From contig JBQDYD010000006.1 of assembly GCA_051967755.1 (NCBI GenBank), positions 57,722-121,721 of the forward strand: a stretch of DNA of 64,000 nt, written 5' to 3'. The notes beneath the pieces are model-generated. The model had not been told where the DNA came from, searched no databases, and saw nothing but the letters and a program-made list of their open reading frames with translations. The translations under genes were made by a program, and so were the position numbers. Shown piece by piece: positions 27,724 to 37,126 of this stretch (within the stretch, counting starts at the first letter, position 1; every line of letters starts with the position of its first letter). This DNA comes from UBA1672 sp051967755. GTDB taxonomy: Bacteria > Pseudomonadota > Alphaproteobacteria > Micavibrionales > Micavibrionaceae.

Positions 27724-28683
27724 CTAAGCAATATCATGCCCTTCAGGCTGTGCCACGTCCCACCCATTCATATTATCATAAACACGCTCTTGTCCGTCTT
27801 GCCCTGTGACAACAACATTTGCAAACCGATTGGGTTTTTCCGCACCGGATTCGACATACGTCGCAAGCTGTTCCAGCAAACCATCATAATAGCCCGTGCT
27901 GTTATCAATCTTAAGCGGGATCGTCGGTTCCTCCACGAATGATCGCGCAGAACGTTCCAGCGCAAGCACCCCTGCCTCATCGGCCAAATAGGACGCATCC
28001 GCATGCGCAGAAAAACCGGGCGCATGATCGGGACGTTCCAGACGGACAACGCGGTCCTCCGCGCGCGCCTGTGACCATAATTGTGCGTAATCATGCTCGG
28101 GCGTGCCGACGGCTTTATATAAATCAATAATCGGCTCAACCTCATCCACATCAGAAACGATATGAATATGATCCATGTTGTTTCCCGGGAAACTTCGGCT
28201 CAGGCGGCTCATCTTTACCGTATCCATTTGCTCACGCAGGCCATCGTAAAAGTTATCCGAATTTACGATAATCAGGGGCATGCCACGGCGCGCCATATGC
28301 ATCGCGTAATCAAGCTCCTCAATACCGCCCGGCATTAAAATCGCGACATCCGCGCGCGCATCCAAGGACTTCTTTAGCGCCTTACGCCCCTCCACCATTG
28401 TTTTTTCCCTGAGCAACGAGTCATTTGTATTGGCGGGATGCGGCCGATACGGATCGGAACCGGGGTCAGTGTAGACATTAACAACATCGCCGCCCTCATG
28501 CAGGGCACCGACCATGACATCACCCTTAACGCTGTCCAAATCACCGGGTAAAATGATATGCACGTCAGACTTGGCCAATATCTGACCAAGCGCATATCCA
28601 TCATCACCAAAACTGTCATTATTAATCGTTGAGCTGGCAAGCACAGCTACTTTTTGTACGGTATCACTCACAAATTCCCCCAT
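27724..28683 (-). CDS. LOG-family-like Rossmann protein with altered active-site motif
   Basis: The 319-residue protein follows the LOG (cytokinin-activating phosphoribohydrolase) fold: N-terminal VAVLASSTINNDSFGDDGYAL, a GDLDSVKGDVMVGALHEGG loop, then ADVAILMPGGIEELDYAMHM where LOG proteins have PGGxGTxxE. Here the Gly-Thr of that motif is missing and the segment reads PGGIEELDY (Pro118). The N-terminal and C-terminal extensions make it longer than typical LOG proteins (about 190 residues). It probably binds a nucleotide but may not hydrolyse it. It is convergent with the P-loop gene. Confidence 0.65.
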   Translation of the reverse strand: MGEFVSDTVQKVAVLASSTINNDSFGDDGYALGQILAKSDVHIILPGDLDSVKGDVMVGALHEGGDVVNVYTDPGSDPYRPHPANTNDSLLREKTMVEGRKALKKSLDARADVAILMPGGIEELDYAMHMARRGMPLIIVNSDNFYDGLREQMDTVKMSRLSRSFPGNNMDHIHIVSDVDEVEPIIDLYKAVGTPEHDYAQLWSQARAEDRVVRLERPDHAPGFSAHADASYLADEAGVLALERSARSFVEEPTIPLKIDNSTGYYDGLLEQLATYVESGAEKPNRFANVVVTGQDGQERVYDNMNGWDVAQPEGHDIA

Positions 28684-28760
28684 AAGATATATTCTTATTT
28701 CTTACCTATAGTCTTAAAGGTTTTTCATGAAATGAGCAAATTCTTGATCATTATGGAATA

Positions 28761-30122
28761 TTATGCCGCGCGCGAACACCAAAACTGATACATACCGCGA
28801 AACGCATCGGGGTTTTCACGCTCATACGCGTCCCACTGATCTAAGGTTTCAAAGGATTGTTTTTGGTGATCAAACCCATCAAACACCAACCCTAACGCCG
28901 CCAGTGCATCTTTAATTTGCGGAATGGTAAAACGGTGCTCTTGCTGGTGGAAAATCAAATCGCGGCAATCAGACAGGCTGTAGAAATCACGGCGCGCCAT
29001 CACGCCTTTTGCCGCATGATCATCGGGCAGAGCGCAGATATATTCCCGCGCGGCTTTAATGCCCTTTTGGCTCGGCTCAAAGCCTTGCTGCTGCACAATC
29101 TCACGCGCGGCGACAACATCGCGGCGCCCCAATTCACTATACAGGCCGATATGCATCTTCCCATCGGGCGTAAGCTTTTCCAGTAAACACCGCCATCCTT
29201 TTATCGGGTCATCCATGTGATGCAACACGCCCGAGCTTTCGATCACGTCAAAGCGCTGATCAAGCGCATCCAGATTCAAAATATCCGCGTGATAGAATGT
29301 TATATTTTTAAGCTTTAGGGATTTCGCCTTTGCCTTGGCATAGCTCAAACTCGCGCGGCTCAGATCAATCGCGGTAATTTTAATATTCGGGTATTTGATT
29401 GCCGTCCCGCACAACCCAAAGCCCGTTCCGCATCCTGCAACTAAATGGTCATGCATTTTGGCCGAATTATCTTTGGTTGGCGATTGCACGTGAATGCTGC
29501 TCCACCGTGGATATGGGTTTACCTCATAATGGCTGCGCACCAATTTGGACACATCATCGTCCGATAATCCAATCGATTCGATTGTCTCATCAATTTCGGC
29601 AGGCTCTGTTGCGGCGGGCACATCGGTGAAAACATATTCCACGCGCGCGCAATATGCATCAAAGGCCTTGTTGAATTTCGGGCTGTCACTCCCCGCCCTC
29701 AAACGCATCAAATGCGCTTCAAAATCAACGTCATACACCGTGATTTTTTGCAAACCCTGCAATAAAAACGGATCATTTAAATCGGGCGCATCCCCCTGAA
29801 AGGCAGGATCAAGCAAAAACAGAGAGTGCCAAGCGCGCGATAAATCCTGATAATCAACCCCCGCCTCATTCAGGCAGACCATCACCAACTCCTTAAGCTT
29901 CGGGTTAAAGCTCTTAAAGCTGACATTACGCAAAATATGCGCGAGCAAGACTTTATGATCATGGATTTTTGGCTGCGCGGTTATCGCCCGTGCGCAAAAT
30001 TCCAGCGCGCGAAGATAGTCCCCCGCTTGATATGCCCTCATACTAAGCGCTGCAAAATCCGGCGCGGTATTTTGGGCGGCTTTATTGGGGGGCTTGTGCG
30101 CGCGTCTTTGCTTGCGATTCAT
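28761..30122 (-). CDS. SAM-dependent class I methyltransferase with TPR-like N-terminus
   Basis: The 453-residue protein has a basic start (NRKQRRAHK), a helical TPR-like region (about 20-120) and a class I methyltransferase domain (about 195-360) with LVAGCGTGFG (Gly230 region) and the post-motif SGVLHHMDDPIKGW. The YEVNPYPRW segment just before the domain is shared by a group of TPR-methyltransferases of unknown substrate in alphaproteobacteria. It probably methylates a small molecule or protein; nothing in the neighbourhood narrows this. Confidence 0.8.
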   Translation of the reverse strand: MNRKQRRAHKPPNKAAQNTAPDFAALSMRAYQAGDYLRALEFCARAITAQPKIHDHKVLLAHILRNVSFKSFNPKLKELVMVCLNEAGVDYQDLSRAWHSLFLLDPAFQGDAPDLNDPFLLQGLQKITVYDVDFEAHLMRLRAGSDSPKFNKAFDAYCARVEYVFTDVPAATEPAEIDETIESIGLSDDDVSKLVRSHYEVNPYPRWSSIHVQSPTKDNSAKMHDHLVAGCGTGFGLCGTAIKYPNIKITAIDLSRASLSYAKAKAKSLKLKNITFYHADILNLDALDQRFDVIESSGVLHHMDDPIKGWRCLLEKLTPDGKMHIGLYSELGRRDVVAAREIVQQQGFEPSQKGIKAAREYICALPDDHAAKGVMARRDFYSLSDCRDLIFHQQEHRFTIPQIKDALAALGLVFDGFDHQKQSFETLDQWDAYERENPDAFRGMYQFWCSRAA

Positions 30123-30161
30123 TGTTACGGCTCGGGGCTTGTGGTTTATCTGATATGTAGA

Positions 30162-30806
30162 TTAAGAACCGGGGCCGAAAAGTAAACTATTTAAATCATT
30201 CCATGTGCGTGTCGGCAGTGGCGGCGTGCGCTCTGCTTCGTCTTTTAAAATCATATCCGCGGCATTTTCCGCATTGGTGATCACCAATTTCCCGCTATAG
30301 ACGTCATGCATGTAATCTTCAAACGCATAAAGGGGGTGCGATCCATTTGAATCCCCGATTAATTCTTCAGGCACAATCACCTTAAAATCATTTTCCAGCA
30401 GGCTATCCACCGTCCAGTAAATGCAGTTTCTTGCATCAAACCCCATCAAGACAACCGTATCGATGCCCTGATCTTTCAAATCTTCGAAATATGCTTCATG
30501 CTCAGGATACGGGGACATCTGCGTCTTTGACATGATGTGATCGGTTTCCATGGGAATAACATGGTGAAATTCACGCTCTTCCAGGGTGAGAGGCTCAGGA
30601 TCGCGATCTTCGAATGTCATGACATCTTGCTTTGTCCATGCAACGGCGTCGCAATTACGGCGAACATCGGCGGTAAAGTCGGCGATGCGCTGCGCTGTTT
30701 CATCTAACTGACCTGCGGTATTAAATTTAGATGTTTGCAACCCCTCATAGACCGACGCGTCACAGCTCGCGCGCGTCACATCAACCCCTAACAATAAAAC
30801 TTTCAT
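30162..30806 (-). CDS. Isochorismatase-like cysteine hydrolase
   Basis: The 214-residue protein shows the isochorismatase superfamily triad: Asp9 in LLGVDV, Lys94 in MSKTQMSPY, and Cys128 in MGFDARNCIYWT. The family hydrolyses amides, nicotinamide or isochorismate. The substrate is unknown. A GAGGG precedes the paired ATG codons at 30809/30806; the second has better spacing. Confidence 0.8.
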   Translation of the reverse strand: MKVLLLGVDVTRASCDASVYEGLQTSKFNTAGQLDETAQRIADFTADVRRNCDAVAWTKQDVMTFEDRDPEPLTLEEREFHHVIPMETDHIMSKTQMSPYPEHEAYFEDLKDQGIDTVVLMGFDARNCIYWTVDSLLENDFKVIVPEELIGDSNGSHPLYAFEDYMHDVYSGKLVITNAENAADMILKDEAERTPPLPTRTWNDLNSLLFGPGS

Positions 30807-30879
30807 CACACCCTCATATATTTTTATGCGTAATAAATTACCATAATGATTGAGGGCATGTCAGTAATAAATACCAGAA

Positions 30880-31311
30880 TCAATTTTGTTTCAACTGCCG
30901 TTTTCGAGCTATCGCTCCAAAAAAACCAAAGCTAACTCTAAGAAAACCATAATATACGAATAAAGTCATACCTCCGTTTAGCAATAGAACTAAAATAACG
31001 TCAGTCTGAAATAATAGCTCTATGTTTTCTGGCTTTAAGAACATTATTGGTATTTGCACCAGCACCAAGACGAGTATACAAAGTCGCGCTAGAACCAATT
31101 CGTCTCTTTTTGTAAGAGGTTCTTGCGTCGCCCAACTGAACAACGCAATAGAGCATAATGCCCCAGCCAAACTTGATATAAAAAACATAAGTAGCACATG
31201 CCATATAAAGAAGCTAAACGCCATAGCTACCAGTGAAAAAACACCCCAAAAAGCAATACTAGTAAGTATTAAAACTTTTAAATCAGCGCTCTTTGCTTCA
31301 TGTCCTCGCAT
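30880..31311 (-). CDS. Hypothetical four-pass membrane protein
   Basis: The 143-residue protein has four hydrophobic segments (about residues 13-33, 36-56, 73-92, 102-125) and a basic C-terminus. It starts 8 bp after the icd stop, so it is probably co-transcribed with icd. Its sequence is noticeably AT-richer than icd, which may reflect recent acquisition or just membrane composition. No family recognised. Confidence 0.6.
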   Translation of the reverse strand: MRGHEAKSADLKVLILTSIAFWGVFSLVAMAFSFFIWHVLLMFFISSLAGALCSIALFSWATQEPLTKRDELVLARLCILVLVLVQIPIMFLKPENIELLFQTDVILVLLLNGGMTLFVYYGFLRVSFGFFGAIARKRQLKQN

Positions 31312-31319
31312 ACCACAAC

Positions 31320-32534
31320 CTAAGCCATCGCTTTATCCAAATTCTCGCGGAGTTTATCGAGGAATTCTTGCGTCGTCAGGAACTTCTGATCGGCGCCAAC
31401 CAGCAGCGCGAGGTCTTTCGTCATAAAGCCTTGCTCCACCGTTTCCACGCACACACGTTCCAGCGTTTCACAGAATTCCACCAGCGCGTCATTCTCATCA
31501 AATTTACCGCGATATTTCAGGCCGCTTGTCCATGCAAAGATAGAGGCAATCGGGTTGGTGGAGGTTGGCTTCCCTTCCTGATGCAGGCGATAGTGACGCG
31601 TCACTGTGCCGTGTGCGGCTTCGGCCTCAACGGTTTTCCCGTCGGGCGTGAGCAAGACAGACGTCATCAGGCCAAGCGAGCCAAAACCCTGCGCCACGAT
31701 GTCTGATTGCACATCCCCGTCATAGTTTTTACACGCCCAGACAAAACCGCCCTTGGACTTAATCGCTTGGGCGACCATGTCATCGATCAGGCGGTGTTCA
31801 TACCATAGCTCTCGCTTATCAAATTCTTCTTTAAATTCCTCATCAAAGATGCGCTGGAAAATCTCAATAAAACGGCCGTCATATTGTTTCAGGATGGTGT
31901 TCTTGGTCGACATATAAACGGGGCAGTTTTGCAATAGCCCGTAATTAAAGCTGGAGCGGGCAAAGCCTTCAATGCTCTCATCCAGATTATACATCCCCAT
32001 CGCCACACCTGATGACGGGAAGTCATACACTTCCCATTCCTGCGGCTCTCCGCCGTCTTTTGGGGTGAACACCATTTTCAGTGTGCCCTGCTCTTTGATT
32101 TTCATGTCAGTGGCTTTGTACTGATCACCAAAAGCATGACGACCGACGATGATGGGGTTTTCCCACCCGGGCACATAGCGCGGTACGTTTGAACAAATAA
32201 TCGGTGCGCGGAAAATCGTTCCACCCAGAATATTACGGATCGTACCGTTCGGTGATCGCCACATTTTCTTCAGGCCGAATTCCTCCACGCGCGCCTCATC
32301 AGGGGTGATGGTCGCACATTTAATACCCACGCCGTATTTCTTAATGGCTTCGGCGGCATCCACGGTGATTTGGTCATCCGTTGCATCACGGCTCTGGATC
32401 GAGAGGTCGTAATATTTCAGATCAATATCAAGATACGGCAAGATCAAACTTTTCTTGATGAAGTCCCAAATGATGCGGGTCATTTCATCACCGTCAATTT
32501 CTACGACCGGGGTATCTACTTTGATTTTTGCCAT
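31320..32534 (-). CDS. icd: NADP-dependent isocitrate dehydrogenase
   Basis: The 404-residue enzyme of the TCA cycle converts isocitrate to 2-oxoglutarate, making NADPH. The N-terminus VDTPVVEIDGDEMTRIIW, the substrate loop PNGTIRNILGGTIFRAPI and YDGDVQSDIVAQGFGSLG are diagnostic for the homodimeric eukaryote-like class common in alphaproteobacteria. It is the first gene of a leftward unit and is divergent from an unknown gene at 32655. Confidence 0.96.
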   Translation of the reverse strand: MAKIKVDTPVVEIDGDEMTRIIWDFIKKSLILPYLDIDLKYYDLSIQSRDATDDQITVDAAEAIKKYGVGIKCATITPDEARVEEFGLKKMWRSPNGTIRNILGGTIFRAPIICSNVPRYVPGWENPIIVGRHAFGDQYKATDMKIKEQGTLKMVFTPKDGGEPQEWEVYDFPSSGVAMGMYNLDESIEGFARSSFNYGLLQNCPVYMSTKNTILKQYDGRFIEIFQRIFDEEFKEEFDKRELWYEHRLIDDMVAQAIKSKGGFVWACKNYDGDVQSDIVAQGFGSLGLMTSVLLTPDGKTVEAEAAHGTVTRHYRLHQEGKPTSTNPIASIFAWTSGLKYRGKFDENDALVEFCETLERVCVETVEQGFMTKDLALLVGADQKFLTTQEFLDKLRENLDKAMA

Positions 32535-32654
32535 GATATGCGAATCCTTATATTACGTTTGAAAATCATCGATAGAGTAACGAGTGTTCAATGCTTGCAC
32601 AACTCGAAAACCTTATGATATCAATTTGAAAAATAATAAAACGGGTGAACAGAG

Positions 32655-33251
32655 ATGGAACACGCAAAACGCGGCGGTTTTTTAGATTTCCTCAAAAATG
32701 CATATGACGAAGCCAATAAAGGGCATGAAGATGAATCGTGGGTGCAGAAGCTACGCAATGCCTATCATTTTACGGTGGAATATCCCGCGGTGGTCAATGA
32801 TGCGATTTCCACTGATTTAATGATGGCACAAACCCCTGCAGGTTTGCGTCTGGCGATTGAAGATACGTTAAATGATTGGAACAAGCATAAAGCCGATGAC
32901 ATCGCACGTTATGGTGAGCGATATATGCGCCAGCAAATCGCGGATCAATGGGAGGATGCCGATCAGCGCGCCGAGATTATCCAATATTTAAAAGAACGCG
33001 ATCATCAGCGCAGGCATGATGTGCCGTCCGATTTTGACCGCGCGCAAGATCAATTCCCCTTTGCCGTGTCTAACCACCATATGCAAACGATGAATGATTT
33101 GATTGAATCGCAAATGGCGCTGGATAGCCTTGTCCATGATAGCGGCCGCGGTACGATACAATCACATGAAGATTTGGCCAAAACAATCAGCCTGATCGAA
33201 GTGCAAGCGCAAAATGCGCGAATCTTCGGCCCTGACGGTTTGGATATGTAA
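32655..33251 (+). CDS. Hypothetical helical protein
   Basis: The 198-residue protein is soluble and predicted almost entirely helical, with many Asp, Gln and His residues and no signal peptide. I recognise no family. Its stop directly abuts the stop of the convergent glycosyltransferase gene. The start at 32655 has no strong Shine-Dalgarno. Confidence 0.55.
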   Translation: MEHAKRGGFLDFLKNAYDEANKGHEDESWVQKLRNAYHFTVEYPAVVNDAISTDLMMAQTPAGLRLAIEDTLNDWNKHKADDIARYGERYMRQQIADQWEDADQRAEIIQYLKERDHQRRHDVPSDFDRAQDQFPFAVSNHHMQTMNDLIESQMALDSLVHDSGRGTIQSHEDLAKTISLIEVQAQNARIFGPDGLDM

Positions 33252-34283
33252 TTATTTCTGCGACAAAACGTGGCTGTAAAGCTCCAGCACGTTTTTCTTG
33301 AACACCTCACGAGTGAACCCTTCCTGATAGGCTTTCATACCATTTTCAATGACGTGCTTTTGCAGATCCGTATCTTTAATCATACGGTTCAGCGCTTCGG
33401 TTAGCGCAGGCACATCATCAATTTCCACGATCAGGCCATTTTCCTCATTCTTCACGTACGCTTTCGGCCCTGCGGCCTTGGCAGTAACGAGCGGTTTACC
33501 CGTGCCCCATGCCTCAATCACCACCGCGCCGAACGGCTCATAACGTGATGGAAATGCCACGATATCACATGTGGCGAGCAGGTTCTCACGATCATTGCGC
33601 CAACCGAGGAAACGCACGCGATCCTCTAGCTTGAGGTCTTTCATTTGCTGCTTTAACTGTTGCTCTATCGGCCCTGCACCTGCAATCCAAAGATAGGCAT
33701 CCGGCACATTTACAAGGGATTCCAGCAAAACATCCAGCCCCTTTTTCTCATGCAATCGCGCCAGCGCAAGCAAGAGCGGCGCATCATCAGGGGTATCAAA
33801 CTCCGCGCGATCAATGGGCGTGCCCTGATCAAACTCCGCATAGATATGAAGCAAGAACGCCTTATCCGCGGGAACGCCGTTTTTGACGATGTGATCGACA
33901 ATATCTTGCGTGACCGCGACATGATACTCACAATTTACAAAACGCGACGGTTTGTAATACCCACCGTACCAGCCGATATTCACATGATCCCCCGCTTGGG
34001 AAAACATGCCTGCGCGCCCCATCCAATGATGGACGATATCAGGCTGAAACTCTTTAATCTGCTTTTTGATTTTTGCGGCAGTCGGGAATTTGAATGTTTT
34101 ATTAAATGATGCGGTTTCAAGCGGGATACCGCGACCCTTAATCACGCCTATCTTATGGTCGTTATTGGCACGAGTAATCACGCGTTGCTGCACGTTGGTT
34201 TCATCCAGAGCCTCCACCGCATCCACAAAAAATGTTTCCGCTCCGCCGACTGCGTCCCCTGCCATTGCATGTAAAATTTTCAT
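33252..34283 (-). CDS. GT4-family glycosyltransferase
   Basis: The 343-residue protein has the GT-B fold of family 4: an N-terminal domain with HAMAGDAVGGAETFFVDAVE, then a C-terminal nucleotide-sugar domain with the EX7E-type segment SRYEPFGAVVIEAWGTGKPLV and GLIVEIDDVPAL. It probably transfers a sugar from an NDP-sugar to a lipopolysaccharide or polysaccharide acceptor. The nearby genes do not define a cluster. Confidence 0.88.
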   Translation of the reverse strand: MKILHAMAGDAVGGAETFFVDAVEALDETNVQQRVITRANNDHKIGVIKGRGIPLETASFNKTFKFPTAAKIKKQIKEFQPDIVHHWMGRAGMFSQAGDHVNIGWYGGYYKPSRFVNCEYHVAVTQDIVDHIVKNGVPADKAFLLHIYAEFDQGTPIDRAEFDTPDDAPLLLALARLHEKKGLDVLLESLVNVPDAYLWIAGAGPIEQQLKQQMKDLKLEDRVRFLGWRNDRENLLATCDIVAFPSRYEPFGAVVIEAWGTGKPLVTAKAAGPKAYVKNEENGLIVEIDDVPALTEALNRMIKDTDLQKHVIENGMKAYQEGFTREVFKKNVLELYSHVLSQK

Positions 34284-34536
34284 CTCTGCGCCCTTATATT
34301 CTCAGCCAGCATATCTTTAGCATAAAAGATATCAACACCAAAAGAGCAGACATCCATAAGTCAGATTTTCTGCACGATTATCCCTTCATACGCAGGATGT
34401 AATCCCGTCCCTTTGCGCGCCCCTTCCGCGTCATGCGATTGATTTGCCCCACAAAACAGTTTATAAATTTACCTCATAGTAGATTGTGGGGGGCACTTTC
34501 TGAAATAAAATCAATTTATGCCCATTAAGGTATTGA

Positions 34537-34950
34537 ATGAAAACAGTATTACATATTGATGATAGTGACGCGGATCTGCTTGCATTCCGCATATTAACAC
34601 TCGACGCGCATTCTGACCTCAGGATCAAAGCCGTGCATGATGGGCAAGAGGCTCTTGATTTATTGGCGACCGGTTTCGTACCAAGCGTCATTGTCCTTGA
34701 TATTGTGATGTCCGGAATGGGCGGATTCCAATTTTTGGAAACATACACCAAGGATGATCGCATCAAGCAAAAAGCCCCGGTGGTTATGCTAAGCTCATCC
34801 TATGATGACAATGACAGAAACAAAGCGTTTTCATTTGATATAGTTCAAGATTATGTCTGCAAACCGCTTGACGAGAATACAGTCGAAAGAATTTTAAAAG
34901 CAGCCAACAATACAGAAAAGCACAACAACATCGATATTGAATTGATGTAG
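34537..34950 (+). CDS. Single-domain response regulator
   Basis: The 137-residue CheY-like receiver carries the acidic pocket DDSDAD at the N-terminus, phospho-acceptor Asp55 in VIVLDIVMSGMGG, a Ser/Thr switch in VVMLSSSYDD and Lys in YVCKPLDE. There is no output domain. It is of the Rcp1-like type, similar in kind to the receiver at 45559. A cognate kinase is not adjacent. The 253 bp upstream contain a GCCCCACA / TGTGGGGGGC inverted repeat but no gene. Confidence 0.9.
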   Translation: MKTVLHIDDSDADLLAFRILTLDAHSDLRIKAVHDGQEALDLLATGFVPSVIVLDIVMSGMGGFQFLETYTKDDRIKQKAPVVMLSSSYDDNDRNKAFSFDIVQDYVCKPLDENTVERILKAANNTEKHNNIDIELM

Positions 34951-35022
34951 CTTAGCGTTGGCGTTTTAGCCTTCCCTCACAAAGCCCGTCCGCGACATAG
35001 GCCGTTTGTAAAAACAAACACC

Positions 35023-35595
35023 TTACTTACCGCGGCATTGCTTAATAGAGCGCCCAAAAGTCCAATCAACACGGGGGTAATTACCGCTTCTATTGATGTT
35101 TGACACAACATGTTCGGCAATACAATCACACTCAGATTTGACAATCTTTCCTTCTGAAACACATCTGTTATATGATTTATCAACGATGTTTCTATAGTCC
35201 TCATTCTTCAGGCCAAGCTTATCCGAAACAGATGCCGGCATCGATGCGCGTTTTGCCTTCACCAGTTCCGATAATTTTGCATGCGCCGCCTCACAACGAT
35301 TTGCGGCCGCCGTATATGCTTCGTTAATTTGACCGGGCGGAATTCTCCCCTGCGCAATTTTGCCTGTTATTTCATTTGCATCCTCACAGAAATGACGGCA
35401 ATCAGACGCAACCTTACGCAGATCAGGCGTATCCAATAAATCGCGCTGCTTCACACAGAAATCATGCTTCTCTTGCATCGCGTTCACACGCTCTTGTAAC
35501 GCGGCATCTGTTTGTTGTGCCCCCGCAGGAACAGCCACCCCGCCGATTGCAACACTTAATAAAACACCGAAAAATGCTAATTTTGAAAAAGACAT
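35023..35595 (-). CDS. Exported Cys-rich protein with C-x10-C-D-C motif
   Basis: The 190-residue protein has a signal peptide (about 1-26, ending AGA). The mature protein has paired cysteines, ending with a motif CVSEGKIVKSECDC in which a Cys is followed ten residues later by Cys-Asp-Cys. A similar motif occurs in the protein at 49106. The domain is unrecognised; the cysteines suggest disulfides or metal binding in the periplasm. Confidence 0.65.
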   Translation of the reverse strand: MSFSKLAFFGVLLSVAIGGVAVPAGAQQTDAALQERVNAMQEKHDFCVKQRDLLDTPDLRKVASDCRHFCEDANEITGKIAQGRIPPGQINEAYTAAANRCEAAHAKLSELVKAKRASMPASVSDKLGLKNEDYRNIVDKSYNRCVSEGKIVKSECDCIAEHVVSNINRSGNYPRVDWTFGRSIKQCRGK

Positions 35596-35890
35596 ACACC
35601 CTCACCTCTTATTGTTTTCTTATCATGGTTTGCACGCATGAGTATAACCTTAGATTATACACGACACCATCACATTATCGTACTTCATACCCATTATTTT
35701 CACACGAATAAGACACACAAACACAAAACTTGTCATTCCCCGCCAAAATCCGTATATTCCGCCGCACGAATAAATGAATATGATAAAATATTGTCATGAC
35801 CAAAGCGCTGAATAGTTTGGGCATTGCATAGCCCCCGCGAAGCGATGCAAATGCATTGTTCGCGCCATAGAAAGGATACAGGGCACACAA

Positions 35891-37051
35891 ATGGGCGATC
35901 AATTAAACTCATTAGGGTTTAACAAAAAACCGGAAGAAACCCGCGTGGTTGTTGCCATGTCGGGCGGGGTGGATTCGTCTGTGTGCGCGGCGCTTTTGCA
36001 TGAGGAAGGCTATGATGTGGTTGGGGTCACGCTCCAGCTCTATGATCATGGCGGCGCGGTGAATGAACAGGTAAAGAGCAAAACCTGCTGCGCGGGGCAA
36101 GATATTTATGATGCACGCCGCGTTGCCGAAGGGCTTGGCTTTCCGCATTATGTTCTGGATTACGAAACCAATTTCCGCGAGAGCGTGATCGAGGATTTCG
36201 CCGATAGTTACCTGAAAGGCGAAACCCCTATTCCGTGTGTTCGCTGTAACCAAACCGTAAAATTCCGTGACCTGTTGCAGGTTGCACATGACCTTGGTGC
36301 CGACTGTATGGCGACAGGGCATTATATTCAGCGCGTCATCGACGAAGACGGCCGTGCCCATTTGGTGCGTGCACATGATGACGGTAAGGACCAGAGCTAT
36401 TTCCTGTTTGCAACAACGCAAGAGCAGCTCGACTTTTTGCGCTTCCCCCTTGGCGGGTGGAGCAAAGACGTCACCCGTGAACATGCGGAGCGTTTAGGCC
36501 TGATGAATGCCGATAAACCTGATTCGCAGGATATCTGCTTTGTGCCGCACGGCGATTACGCCAAGGTGGTGAAGAAAATCCGCCCCGAGGGTGAGAACCC
36601 CGGCAAAATCGTGCATATTGACGGGCGCGAAGTGGGTGATCATAACGGCATCATCCATTACACAATCGGGCAACGACGCGGCCTGCGTATTGGCGGCGGC
36701 GTGTCAGAGAATAACGAGCCGCTCTATGTCATAGAGCTTCGCCCCGAAGCCAACGAAGTTGTGGTCGGCCCGAAAGAGGCACTGGCGCGCAATGTCTTGC
36801 ACATTGATGATTGTAACTGGTTATTCGAAGGGGCAAACCTGAGAGAGAAAAAGGGCTGCCCGTATTTACCTGTGATGGTGAAGTTCAGGTCGGTTATGAA
36901 ACCCACCCCCGCCCTGCTGAACACGGAAACCAATGATATTAAATTGGAAACCCCGCAATATGGCATCGCATCAGGCCAGGCGGCGGTATGTTACGTAAAT
37001 GACCGCGTGATCGGCGGCGGCTGGATTACCGGCACATCGAATTGCGCGTAA
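35891..37051 (+). CDS. mnmA: tRNA-specific 2-thiouridylase
   Basis: The 386-residue enzyme makes s2U34 in tRNA-Lys, Glu and Gln using sulfur from a cysteine desulfurase relay and ATP. The PP-loop SGGVDSSV, the CCAGQDIYDARRVAE segment, the catalytic-site PCVRCNQTVKF and ATGHY are all present, as is SQDICFVPHGDY. It acts on the same nucleoside as MnmC/MnmD encoded at 4634-6339. The leader contains an imperfect inverted repeat (35840-35865) of unknown role. Confidence 0.96.
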   Translation: MGDQLNSLGFNKKPEETRVVVAMSGGVDSSVCAALLHEEGYDVVGVTLQLYDHGGAVNEQVKSKTCCAGQDIYDARRVAEGLGFPHYVLDYETNFRESVIEDFADSYLKGETPIPCVRCNQTVKFRDLLQVAHDLGADCMATGHYIQRVIDEDGRAHLVRAHDDGKDQSYFLFATTQEQLDFLRFPLGGWSKDVTREHAERLGLMNADKPDSQDICFVPHGDYAKVVKKIRPEGENPGKIVHIDGREVGDHNGIIHYTIGQRRGLRIGGGVSENNEPLYVIELRPEANEVVVGPKEALARNVLHIDDCNWLFEGANLREKKGCPYLPVMVKFRSVMKPTPALLNTETNDIKLETPQYGIASGQAAVCYVNDRVIGGGWITGTSNCA

Positions 37052-37075
37052 TTTTATGCCTTAAATTCCTCATAT

Positions 37076-37098
37076 AAAAAGGGCTCACCCGAGCCCTT
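37076..37098 (-). terminator. Bidirectional intrinsic terminator between mnmA and a convergent gene
   Basis: An 8 bp stem (AAGGGCTC / GAGCCCTT) with a 4 nt ACCC loop lies between two convergent stops. On the minus strand it is followed by TTTTT, so it best serves the gene at 37127. On the plus strand the tail is weaker (AATAAATTCTTC). Confidence 0.75.
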
Positions 37099-37126
37099 AA
37101 TAAATTCTTCTTTATGCGCAAAATAC

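Noticed and set aside
34445..34495. GCCCCACA / TGTGGGGGGC inverted repeat before the response regulator
   Set aside because: One imperfect repeat with a 31 bp gap and no T-tract; neither a terminator nor a recognised operator.
35840..35865. Imperfect palindrome before mnmA
   Set aside because: Short inner stem and small loop; it may be chance and I see no regulatory partner.
35912..36484. A 190-codon open frame antisense to mnmA
   Set aside because: mnmA is unmistakable on the other strand; the antisense protein shows no family or start signal.
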